A stretch of 64,000 bases of DNA from Terriglobia bacterium (GTDB lineage: Bacteria; Acidobacteriota; Terriglobia; UBA7540). Position numbers and translations under genes: made by a program. Shown here in pieces: positions 56,736 through 64,000 of the stretch; position 1 is the stretch's first letter, and each line of letters opens with the position of its first letter. The notes beneath the pieces were generated by a model. That model saw only the letters and a list, made by a program, of their open reading frames with translations. It was not told the origin of the DNA and ran no database searches. The stretch lies in NCBI GenBank assembly GCA_035712365.1, contig DASTAW010000041.1:62001-126000 (forward strand), written 5' to 3'.

Positions 56736-58109
56736 TCACTGGCTGCCCTGGCGGCCCAGGACGGTCCGGATAGTCCTTAAAACGATTTGGATGTCGAACA
56801 ACAGCGAGAGATGCTGGATGTAGTGCAAATCGTATTTCAACTTTTCCACCGCATCCTTGACCGAAGATCCATAAGGATAATTGATCTGCGCCCATCCGGT
56901 GATGCCAGGACGAACGGCGCTGCGCAAGTTGTAATAAGGAATCTCCCGCCGGTAGAGATCCACCAGCAGGAGGCTTTCTGGCCTCGGCCCTACGAAACTC
57001 ATGTCTCCCCTCAAGACGTTGATGAGTTGAGGGAGTTCATCAAGCCTCGTTAACCTCAAGAAGCGTCCGAAGGGGAATACCCGAGGATCATTCTTCAGGG
57101 TCCAGAGACCCGCAGTGTCCGCACCCACGGACATGGTTCGAAATTTGAAGAGCCGGAAGATTTGGCCGCTCCGTCCCACCCGCTCCTGGATAAAAAGGGC
57201 CGGCCCTTTCGACAGCAGTTTGATGCCCAGCGCGATCAGTGGCAGCAGGGGGGCCGTGATCACGAGAAGCGCAAAGGCCAGACCCAAATCAAGCAATCGC
57301 TTCACCCTCACCGCGATGTTGCTCTCGAAGAATTGAAATCCCTGTGCGCTCAGGAACCATTGGCCGTCCATGTGATTCAGGGGAAGCTTGCCGCTGAGCA
57401 TCTGGAATGCAGTTGGGAAGTCGAGGACGGCAACGCCAGAAAACCGGGCATCGATCAGCGCCCGCGCTGTCCCAGGATCGAGCGGGGCCGAGGGCTCCAG
57501 GACGATAATGTCCGGCCGCAGATTTGCCACAATGTCCTGCAGTTCGCCGGCGCCGTCGTGCAGCGAATGGGTCTCACTCTGAGCGCCAGCCGGTATTGGG
57601 ATACACCTTGCAACCTGCACGTTGACCACCTTGAGCCTGTGTTCGCGCGCAACCATTCCCAACTCCTCGAGCGCCGGGCCATCACCGAGGACCGCTATCG
57701 TAGAGGGGCGAGTCAGCGCGCCGCGAAGGCGAGACCATGCCAGCCGCCCCATCATCACCAGCCCTGGCGTCACCAGGAAAAGACTCACGAAGAAGCTTCT
57801 TCCAAAGCTCCACCGTTGATAGAAATAAAAACTGAGCGTGAGGAACGCCGCGGCCAGCGCGGAGTCCAGCACGACCAGACTGGCGAGCTCATCGCTCTGC
57901 TGATCACGCCGCAGGTTGTAGAGATCTGTAATGTAGAAAAGGAGCGACAGAAAGAACCAGTAACCGACCACAATACTCTTGAATCCCCGCGCCAGCAGGA
58001 GGTATTGCCCGGTACCCAGAAAGATGGCAGCCTGCACAGCCACGAGGATGGCGACTGTGTCGCTTGCCAGCAACGTCAACTGCGACTTGCGAATCTGCCG
58101 TTTTAACAT
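56736..58109 (-). CDS. Polyprenyl glycosylphosphotransferase (exopolysaccharide initiation)
   Basis: The 457-residue product has a membrane N-terminal half (five helices) and a C-terminal bacterial sugar transferase domain with KRLLDLGLAFALLVITAPLL, KGPALFIQERVGR, FKFRTM, LTRLDELPQLINVLRGDMS and VGPRPE, the WcaJ/WbaP/EpsE-type signature. It would transfer a sugar phosphate to undecaprenyl phosphate as the first step of chain assembly. ATG 58109 was chosen; an upstream start at 58181 is in frame. It overlaps the glycosyltransferase gene stop by 7 bases. Confidence 0.92.
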   Translation of the reverse strand: MLKRQIRKSQLTLLASDTVAILVAVQAAIFLGTGQYLLLARGFKSIVVGYWFFLSLLFYITDLYNLRRDQQSDELASLVVLDSALAAAFLTLSFYFYQRWSFGRSFFVSLFLVTPGLVMMGRLAWSRLRGALTRPSTIAVLGDGPALEELGMVAREHRLKVVNVQVARCIPIPAGAQSETHSLHDGAGELQDIVANLRPDIIVLEPSAPLDPGTARALIDARFSGVAVLDFPTAFQMLSGKLPLNHMDGQWFLSAQGFQFFESNIAVRVKRLLDLGLAFALLVITAPLLPLIALGIKLLSKGPALFIQERVGRSGQIFRLFKFRTMSVGADTAGLWTLKNDPRVFPFGRFLRLTRLDELPQLINVLRGDMSFVGPRPESLLLVDLYRREIPYYNLRSAVRPGITGWAQINYPYGSSVKDAVEKLKYDLHYIQHLSLLFDIQIVLRTIRTVLGRQGSQ

Positions 58110-59308
58110 GGCCGCGCTTCGAACCTTTTTTCCGCGAGGTCCTCCAGCATTTGGTCCAACGGGGCCAAAACCTGGTCCCACTGAAAACGCCGCTCGATCA
58201 GTCTCCGGCCTGCCAGTGCCAACTGGCAGCGATACTGCGGGTCATCGAGAACTCTGACAACCAGGTCCGCAAATTCCTGGGGACTTCCCGCGGCAGGCAA
58301 TAGAGAACCTTCGGGGTCCCCAAAAGGTCTTGCCGCAAACGAAGTCGATACCACTGGAATGCCCATCGAGAGTGACTGCAGGACCTTGTTCTGAATTCCT
58401 GCGCCGAACCGGACCGGGGCCACGCTGACCGCCGCGCCAGCCATCTCCCGGCGGATATCCACCACGTTGGCCCGCACCTCGACGCCCGGAATTCCCGCCA
58501 GATCTCGCACGGAGCGGGGCGGATTGAATCCCACCACAGTAAATTGCGCGTCCGGCATTCGTCGCCGCACAAGTGGAAAAATCTCGTTCGCGAAGTAGAG
58601 GGCGGCATCGGCGTTCGGCAGATAGTCCAGCTTGGCGCAATAGATGATGCGCCGGGGCTCGTACGGCCCTTCGTGGAAGGCGAATTCGTCAGGGTCAACT
58701 CCCATCAAGGATTGCGTTAAATTTGTGGCCCCGGACTGTTTTCGGACCCACTCGAGGTCTTCCTCCGTATGGATCAAGACCCTGTCGAACCAGCCTGGAA
58801 CCTCCGCCTCGTAGCGGCGAACTCTGTCGCGATCGATTCGGGCGCCAACCCACTGAGGGTCCCACCAGAATTTGCGCATCCGCGCGTAGTGCTGGTAGAT
58901 CGAGTCGGCCATATCCAGGACACGCGGAAGATGCCGGTAAGGCCGGGCGTACTCCGCCATCCTGATCAAGTGGACAAACAACAAATCATAAGCACCGCTG
59001 CGGATGTCTGAATCCAGCTTTCGCCACAGGTCCGAACACTGGTAGAGGTTAACCTGCAACGGAAGGGAGGAAAAGAAAGCAACTGCACCGTTCCAGGCGA
59101 AAGCAGCCTTCGTCATTTGAAAAGACCTTTTTTCGAGGCCCGGCAAATCAGGTTGATGGCTCCGCCGTCGAGACCATGGGGCTGAAGCCAAGGTGTAGAG
59201 AGTAACTTCATGAGAGCGGAGCAGGTGGCGTAACGTGTAATACACACGAGCTCTGTCCCCTCCGATCGGCGGGAAAGGATACCGGGCTGTGAGATAGGCG
59301 ATCCGCAT
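58103..59308 (-). CDS. GT4-type glycosyltransferase
   Basis: The 401-residue enzyme has the N-terminal GT-B motif TARYPFPPIGGDRARVY and a C-terminal donor domain (NADAALYFANEIFPL, AVSVAPVRFGAGIQNKVLQSL, MGIPVVSTS). It would add a sugar to the lipid-linked chain; the donor is unknown, but GDP-heptose made by neighbouring genes is one option. It resembles the sugar transferases of PEP-CTERM-type exopolysaccharide clusters. Confidence 0.85.
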   Translation of the reverse strand: MRIAYLTARYPFPPIGGDRARVYYTLRHLLRSHEVTLYTLASAPWSRRRSHQPDLPGLEKRSFQMTKAAFAWNGAVAFFSSLPLQVNLYQCSDLWRKLDSDIRSGAYDLLFVHLIRMAEYARPYRHLPRVLDMADSIYQHYARMRKFWWDPQWVGARIDRDRVRRYEAEVPGWFDRVLIHTEEDLEWVRKQSGATNLTQSLMGVDPDEFAFHEGPYEPRRIIYCAKLDYLPNADAALYFANEIFPLVRRRMPDAQFTVVGFNPPRSVRDLAGIPGVEVRANVVDIRREMAGAAVSVAPVRFGAGIQNKVLQSLSMGIPVVSTSFAARPFGDPEGSLLPAAGSPQEFADLVVRVLDDPQYRCQLALAGRRLIERRFQWDQVLAPLDQMLEDLAEKRFEARPC

Positions 59309-59385
59309 AGCGCCTCAGCAGGCGAGCGACACGGCAATCATGTTGAGAGGACTCGAAAAAAATTCCGGGCTCGATGCCGTTTTGT

Positions 59386-59943
59386 TTACCGGGAACCCGC
59401 GCCTGATATCCAGTCTGCCGCTTCCTGAATAGAGGTTGCGCTGAACTCGGCCGGAGGCCGGCTTTCACCACCAAGTCTCTCAGGCCGCAACCAGACTGTT
59501 CTGCAACCGGCCGCGCGGCCGGCCTCGATGTCGCTTGCCGCGTCTCCCACCATCCAGGATTGCTGCAAGTCGATCCCGTGCTCCTCGGCGGCCTGCAACA
59601 GCATTCTGGGGCGGGGCTTCCGGCATTGACAATCTCCGTTTCGGTCGTGCGGGCAATAATAAACCGCATCAATTGTGACGTTTTCCTGGGCAAGATGATT
59701 GACCATTCTCTTGTGGATCAACTCCAGGACATCGACCGCCAGTTGGTTTCTGGAGACGGCGCTTTGGTTGGTCACGACCACCAGCAGAAACCCGCTGCGC
59801 TTCAATTGCCGCAGGGCCTCGGGTATGCCAGGAAGAAATTCCACCTGCTCCCATGCTGTGATGTAATGGTTTTCCGGGGCCTTGCGAATAATGACCCCGT
59901 CACGATCGAGAAATACTGCCCTGCGCAGAACACGCCTCCTCAT
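59386..59943 (-). CDS. gmhB: D-glycero-D-manno-heptose 1,7-bisphosphate 7-phosphatase-like HAD hydrolase
   Basis: The 185-residue protein is a HAD-IIIA phosphatase with FLDRDGV (D-x-D nucleophile region), VVTNQSAVSR and a zinc loop CPHDRNGDCQCRKP, then SWMVGDAASDI. This combination is characteristic of GmhB and histidinol-phosphate phosphatase relatives; the adjacent heptose kinase and guanylyltransferase support GmhB. It removes the 7-phosphate in the heptose pathway. ATG 59943 starts the frame after an in-frame GTG. Confidence 0.85.
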   Translation of the reverse strand: MRRRVLRRAVFLDRDGVIIRKAPENHYITAWEQVEFLPGIPEALRQLKRSGFLLVVVTNQSAVSRNQLAVDVLELIHKRMVNHLAQENVTIDAVYYCPHDRNGDCQCRKPRPRMLLQAAEEHGIDLQQSWMVGDAASDIEAGRAAGCRTVWLRPERLGGESRPPAEFSATSIQEAADWISGAGSR

Positions 59944-59984
59944 CACTCATCAATTTTTCAACCCTGCACGCCGGGACTTGAAAT

Positions 59985-61016
59985 TCACAACGGGGCAGAA
60001 TTGCCATTCACCTTCCAGGTTTGCAGCCCATTAAAATCGAATGCAAAGCCGGTCGGAATTCCGCCAAGTTTGGCCAGCGCTTCAGCCACACGGTGCTTGC
60101 GCTCGAAACTGCAATAAAATAACATGTAGCCACCCCCTCCCGCACCCGTTACTTTTCCGCCGATGGCGCCGGCTTTCCGGGCAGAATCGTACATCTCATC
60201 GATCCTTGGGTTGCTGATTTTGGGCGAAAGCATTTTTTTGGATTGCCAGGCTTCATCCAGGAGTTCGCCGAAATCGTTCAGCCGTCGCTGCATGAGGGCG
60301 TTCTTCATTTCCACGGCAAGCTGCTTCTGGCGCCTGAGCCCGTGGAGAGTGTCCTCGACCCGGTCCTCATAGCGGCCCACCTGGTCCTTGATGATCCCGT
60401 CAGACATGCGTGTTGATCCCGTGTAGCAAAGCACAAGGTTATGCTCCAATTCGTTGATGACCTCCTGTTTGACCCTCAAGGGATTGACAATCACGCGGTC
60501 CCGTTCAAATTCCATGAAATTAAATCCGCCGAAGGTAGCGGCATATTGGTCCTGCAAACCCCCTTTGATCTGCAGCTCATCGCGTTCGATCCGGTATGCG
60601 GCGCGCGCCGTCTCATAATCCGTCATAGGCAGGTTCATGAACTCCTTCATGAGCCCCACCAGACACACCATCAAAGTGGAGGATGAGCCCAGGCCCGAAC
60701 CGGCAGGCGCCTCGCTGTGCAGAAACAGGTCAAAGCCGGCGGATGTATGGCCGCCCAGACTTTGGATTCCGGCCTTGACCAGGTCGAGCTTGCCATCATA
60801 AACGGGATCGGTTTGAGTGTGGTAGTTTACGATGTAACCCAGGTCGCCCGACTCGATGTTGATCAGGCCATCCTCGCGTCTTCGCAGGGTCCCCCAAACG
60901 TAACGGCCGATTGTCGCATTGAGGACACAACCGCCTTCCTGCTCAAAAAACTGTTTAACGTCTGTGCCCCCTCCGGCAAAGCTGATACGGAGAGGCCCTT
61001 TGGCTCGAATCAACAT
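59985..61016 (-). CDS. hddA: GHMP kinase, D-glycero-alpha-D-manno-heptose 7-phosphate kinase-like
   Basis: The 343-residue enzyme has the GHMP motifs: PLRISFAGGGTDV, PAGSGLGSSSTLMV (ATP-binding) and GKVTGAGGGGYMLFY near the C terminus. The group includes heptose kinases of the GDP-heptose pathway as well as fucose and galactose kinases. Its neighbours (GmhB and an HddC-like guanylyltransferase) favour heptose 7-phosphate as substrate. It overlaps the hddC stop by 7 bases. Confidence 0.85.
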   Translation of the reverse strand: MLIRAKGPLRISFAGGGTDVKQFFEQEGGCVLNATIGRYVWGTLRRREDGLINIESGDLGYIVNYHTQTDPVYDGKLDLVKAGIQSLGGHTSAGFDLFLHSEAPAGSGLGSSSTLMVCLVGLMKEFMNLPMTDYETARAAYRIERDELQIKGGLQDQYAATFGGFNFMEFERDRVIVNPLRVKQEVINELEHNLVLCYTGSTRMSDGIIKDQVGRYEDRVEDTLHGLRRQKQLAVEMKNALMQRRLNDFGELLDEAWQSKKMLSPKISNPRIDEMYDSARKAGAIGGKVTGAGGGGYMLFYCSFERKHRVAEALAKLGGIPTGFAFDFNGLQTWKVNGNSAPL

Positions 61017-61741
61017 GCCGTAAACCTCTCCCTCAGTTCAGTGTTGGCCCGCTGGTAGTCTTCGGGAACCCCGATGTCGATAAAATATCCTTTCGAGGGA
61101 AAGCCGTAAAAAGGGCCGCCGATCAGCCGCGGGAAGACTTCCTTCTCGAGGGATACGGCACTTCGCCCGGGAATGTGGCGGAACACAGCCTTGCTCATGA
61201 TGTAAATCCCCCCGCTGATCAACAGCGGCTTTGTGCAGCAGCCTTCACCCGGCAGAGCTGAGGCCATTTTTTCGATAAACGCCCTGATTCGGCCCCGGGC
61301 ATCCAGGACCACCGAGCCGTAACGTCCAGCATCGGGCGGGCTGGCCAGCGCAAGAGTGGTCTGCGCGCGATGTCGGCGATGGAAAGAGAGCATTTCGTGC
61401 AGGTTAACGTCGAAGATCGAATCCCCGTTCAGTACCAGAAACTCTTCGCCCTCGAGCATCGAGCGCAGATTTCTGAGAGCGCCGCCGGTCCCGAGCGGCG
61501 TGGTCTCAACCGAATATCTCAGGCGTACCCCCTCCGGAGCGCGCCCACCGTAATGGCGCACAATGTCCTGTCGCCGATAGCCCACCGCCAGGATGATATC
61601 AGTAACGCCCTGATCTCGAAGCCAGCCTAGCAAATAGCTCAGAAATGGCGCTTGGCCAATCGGCGCCAGACTCTTGGGGAAACCAGACACAGCGTCTCTC
61701 AGTCGGGTCCCCCGCCCTCCCGCCAATACCACAGCTTCCAT
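61010..61741 (-). CDS. hddC: D-glycero-alpha-D-manno-heptose 1-phosphate guanylyltransferase-like nucleotidyltransferase
   Basis: The 243-residue enzyme has the nucleotidyltransferase motif VVLAGGRGTRL (residues 4-14), FPKSLAPIGQAPFL, FLVLNGDSIFD and GTGGALRNLR. In this operon it probably makes GDP-heptose from heptose 1-phosphate. A general NDP-sugar pyrophosphorylase role cannot be excluded. ATG 61741 was chosen because the nucleotide-binding motif begins right after; an upstream start at 61780 is in frame. It is the first gene of the exopolysaccharide operon. Confidence 0.85.
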   Translation of the reverse strand: MEAVVLAGGRGTRLRDAVSGFPKSLAPIGQAPFLSYLLGWLRDQGVTDIILAVGYRRQDIVRHYGGRAPEGVRLRYSVETTPLGTGGALRNLRSMLEGEEFLVLNGDSIFDVNLHEMLSFHRRHRAQTTLALASPPDAGRYGSVVLDARGRIRAFIEKMASALPGEGCCTKPLLISGGIYIMSKAVFRHIPGRSAVSLEKEVFPRLIGGPFYGFPSKGYFIDIGVPEDYQRANTELRERFTAC

Positions 61742-62498
61742 GGTTCTGATGGTGCTACCCTTCTGGCCCCTTGCTACCACAAACAGCGCCGGCGTCAGGT
61801 TGATTCGCTAGGCACAGAGTCGGAACGGCCCGAAGCTTTAGAAAGCCCTAATTATCTGCCAGTCAGCTTTCCATGACAAGCTCTGGCGGCATTTTTCCCG
61901 TCCGCCGGTTGTCATGACTCTTGGGGGGACAACCCTTTGCCCGGCTCTCCGCCTGTTTTGGAGTCTCTTCGAGTCGTGCCTTTCCGGGACTGGAGATGGG
62001 ACAATCGTTGCTGGCGGGGCTACATGGAGGCGGGCATTTTTCTCCGGTTCGATTTCGGCCCGTTTTTTAGCCACCTTTTATTTTCAATGAGATCGGTAGC
62101 TTTGTTTTCGGTTCGTTTCCGGTTTGTTTTTTACACAGGCACGTGTTTTCAACAACTTCTCCGCTTTGTTTTCCGGTTTGTTCCGGTTTGTTTTTGGACT
62201 ATTTCTGCTTGTTTTCAGCAACTTCTCCGGTTCGTTTTTCAAAAAACGTGTTTTTTTGTCCCATTTTGTCTCTTTTAGTCGCAGAAAACTCGACGCGCGC
62301 AGGCACTGTGGAAAGACTACCATGCTAGGCCACAATTTGTCAAGCAAATTCGTCCAGGCGTCGCTGCAAAGTGAGAAGTTCCGGTATGAGCAAAGTAGAA
62401 TGTTCCGGTGGGAGTGGTAGAAGCTTGGGGATGAGAAAAGAGGAACTGAGGTTGGCTCAGCGGGGCGTGGAAGTCGAGCAATGGCTGGACGGTCTGTT
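61742..62498. other. 757-base gene-free stretch holding repeat copy B
   Basis: It lies upstream of hddC and downstream of the VWFA gene (both minus strand) and should contain the exopolysaccharide operon promoter. It holds repeat copy B (62079-62266), a partial extra unit just before it (62042-62078), and a downstream segment similar to copy A flank (62339-62352). Open frames across it read as Asn/Glu/Pro/Lys-rich peptides and are considered spurious. Confidence 0.7.
62079..62266. repeat. Dispersed three-module repeat, copy B
   Basis: Units start at 62079, 62144 and 62210 (spacings 65 and 66, the same as copy A). The first unit begins TATTTTCAATGAG, the other two TGTTTTCAACAAC and TGTTTTCAGCAAC. 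The final 43 bases (62224-62266) are identical to 19416-19458. Confidence 0.9.
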
Positions 62499-63656
62499 TT
62501 ACTGGTCGCCGGTGGCAAAGTATCCCGGTTTGTAGCGGACGGTCACACCCTTGCGTTGCGCGACAACGCGGATCTTGCGGTAGGTCCCGTCGAGTGTGTC
62601 ATCCGCCGGCCTATAGCCGATCAGGTACTGGTTGGTCAACTGCCGCCGGATGGCCTCGAGTGAGTCGGCCAGGGCGATCATTTTCTCGGCGGTATAAATC
62701 CCGGTTTCGGCATTCAGCCCTTTGTTTTGCTCCAGCTTGTCAAACTGGCCGTGAGACAGGTAACCGGTAAGATAGTCCGTGCCGGGAGTCTTCCGTTGCG
62801 GAAAGAACGCCGTGCCCCCTGTGTCTTCCGCCACCCGTTCCAGATATTTTTCGCCAGGATTGTCAAACCCATTGGCGGTGTTTCCGACGGAGTAGATAGC
62901 TGTCTCCGCCCGGTGCGCCATGGAGATTGCCTCTTCCAGCGAATGCTTGCTTCCAACGTCGATGCCATCACTGATGAGGACCAGTACCCTCCTCGTCTGC
63001 TCGCGAGGACCGGCCTTGGTAATAACGTGCTCACAGGCTTCGTAAATGGCGTCATATACGGCTTTGCCGCCGCCGGCCTTCAGCTTTTTCAGCTTCTCGT
63101 TGATATCGTCAGGATTGTTGGTGAAATCCTGAACAACGGAACTGCCGGCGTCAAACGTTTCCAGGAAAACCTGGTTCTTGCTGTTGAGACCGCGCAGCAT
63201 GGTGTAAGCAAATTCGCTGGCCGCGTCTTCTTCGAATTTCAGATCAAAGCGGGCGCTGTTGCTCGTGTCGACCAGCAGGCCGATGCGAAGGGGCGGCATC
63301 GATTCACTGGTGAAGTAGCGGATACTTTGGGCTTTTCCGTCCTCGAATATTCTAAAATCGTTCTGGGTGAGGTCGATCACTGGATTGCCGCGCTTGTCGA
63401 GCACCGTGACGGGAACGTTGACGACTTCTACTTTCACCTTAATACTGCTATTGCCGCCGTTCGCATTATTGGCGGAGCCGAGAGCGCTGCCGGAGTTATT
63501 TTTGGTCCCGGAAGGTGCTGCCCCAGCCGCCTCTGAGGAGCCTTGCTGGCCTCGCACGGCGGAGGAAGCCATGATCAACAGCCCCAGAAAGGCCAGGGGG
63601 AGGAGAGCGGCTGAAAAACCCCACGCCCGGATTGGAAAACCTGTTTCTTTAGCCAT
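62499..63656 (-). CDS. Exported VWFA-domain protein (acidobacterial VWFA type)
   Basis: The 385-residue product has a signal-like hydrophobic N terminus (AALLPLAFLGLLIMASSA), a Ser/Gly/Asn-rich linker, a beta segment (VPVTVLDKRGNPVIDLTQNDFRIFEDG) and a von Willebrand factor A domain with the metal-binding motif DTSNS (LLVDTSNSARFD). Such VWFA-type proteins with the NDF(R)IFEDG segment are widespread in Acidobacteriota and are surface or envelope proteins of unknown role. ATG 63656 was chosen because the export signal follows; an upstream start at 63956 would run through the palindromic element. Confidence 0.85.
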   Translation of the reverse strand: MAKETGFPIRAWGFSAALLPLAFLGLLIMASSAVRGQQGSSEAAGAAPSGTKNNSGSALGSANNANGGNSSIKVKVEVVNVPVTVLDKRGNPVIDLTQNDFRIFEDGKAQSIRYFTSESMPPLRIGLLVDTSNSARFDLKFEEDAASEFAYTMLRGLNSKNQVFLETFDAGSSVVQDFTNNPDDINEKLKKLKAGGGKAVYDAIYEACEHVITKAGPREQTRRVLVLISDGIDVGSKHSLEEAISMAHRAETAIYSVGNTANGFDNPGEKYLERVAEDTGGTAFFPQRKTPGTDYLTGYLSHGQFDKLEQNKGLNAETGIYTAEKMIALADSLEAIRRQLTNQYLIGYRPADDTLDGTYRKIRVVAQRKGVTVRYKPGYFATGDQ

Positions 63657-64000
63657 CTTTCGGCCTCCAGGTCCACAGTCTCTTCTGCACGGCCGGACTG
63701 GGCCCAGAATCGCCCACTCGAAAATTATAATATTAATTGCGGACCGTTTGGAGGAAAAGGAGCAATGCGCTGGCCCGCAGCCCCCTTGTAGCGCGTCGTA
63801 ATCCGCATTACGTATGGCGAAGCCGTTTTTGGAGTGCGGGAGCTTGCTCCCGCCCTCGGCCCGCCGTTTGCCCTTGAGGAGAGGCCAAAAATTGGAGCGC
63901 AAACGAACGGGCCCTGCGCAAAGCGGCGGCAAGCCGCCGCACTCCATGGCCCACAAATACGTAATGGTCCGTTAGACGCACTAACTAGCTCCACTGCCTG
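63657..64000. other. 344-base region upstream of the VWFA gene
   Basis: No gene was seen. It contains the nested palindromic element at 63806-63966 and, closer to the VWFA start, an AT-rich stretch near 63721-63740 (AAAATTATAATATTAAT), which may hold the promoter. Confidence 0.5.
63806..63966. repeat. REPIN/MITE-like nested palindromic element
   Basis: Outer arms CATTACGTAT (63806-63815) and ATACGTAATG (63957-63966) are inverted. Inside, GGAGTGCGG (63831-63839) pairs with CCGCACTCC (63937-63945). Two perfect hairpins sit at the inner ends: GCGGGAGC-TT-GCTCCCGC (63836-63853) and GCGGCGGC-AA-GCCGCCGC (63923-63940). Confidence 0.75.

Overview
The window looks like chromosomal DNA of an Acidobacteriota (Acidobacteria) member, probably an uncultured soil lineage. 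This is inferred from GC-rich codon use, a VWFA-type secreted protein, an ECF sigma/anti-sigma/DUF4097 set, a MerR-type HspR next to dnaJ, large secreted proteins with carboxypeptidase-regulatory and beta-propeller folds, and a diderm envelope gene set. No tRNA, rRNA, CRISPR array, intact transposase or phage gene was seen.

Layout. 1-7.3 kb: information-processing and stress genes (dnaJ, hspR, a DnaC-like loader, rpsA, an IHF/HU gene, a HIT protein, a short UvrC-like protein). 7.4-16 kb: a class A penicillin-binding protein, thiL, a Tat-exported tandem alpha/beta hydrolase, an M23 peptidase, a MEDS-like sensory protein and an SDR oxidoreductase. 16.2-19 kb (minus): a compact three-gene operon for an Ig-like lipoprotein, an exported protein and a matrixin-type metalloprotease. 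19.9-29.1 kb (minus): a ten-gene, mostly overlapping operon mixing secretin, GspE/F and pseudopilins with PilM/N/O/P-like proteins. 30.2-37.4 kb: a cytochrome c maturation operon (ccmE-F-H-I-like, an unknown, A-B-C-D) with a cysteine-type CcmE. 38.6-41.5 kb: SRP RNA followed by dnaX-ybaB-recR. 41.6-44.5 kb (minus): 2-oxoacid:ferredoxin oxidoreductase. 45.2-55.2 kb: an adenylation-ACP-acyltransferase fusion, an S55 (SpoIVB-type) protease with a beta-propeller partner, a sigma/anti-sigma/DUF4097 operon, and shikimate kinase. 55.2-61.7 kb (minus): an exopolysaccharide/O-antigen cluster with part of the GDP-heptose pathway. 62.5-63.7 kb (minus): a VWFA-domain protein.

Most unusual observation: a three-module intergenic repeat occurs twice, about 43 kb apart and in the same orientation (19271-19458 and 62079-62266). 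Unit spacings of 65 and 66 bases are preserved in both copies, a 43-base block is identical, and a second similar tail lies downstream of each. Other points for a second look are the CxxxY CcmE with a cysteine-rich CcmH, the hybrid T2SS/type IV pilus operon, a REPIN-like nested palindrome at the right end, the truncated UvrC paralogue, and the hydrolase whose second domain has lost its nucleophile. All functional calls come from reading motifs in the translated sequence; no database search was run.
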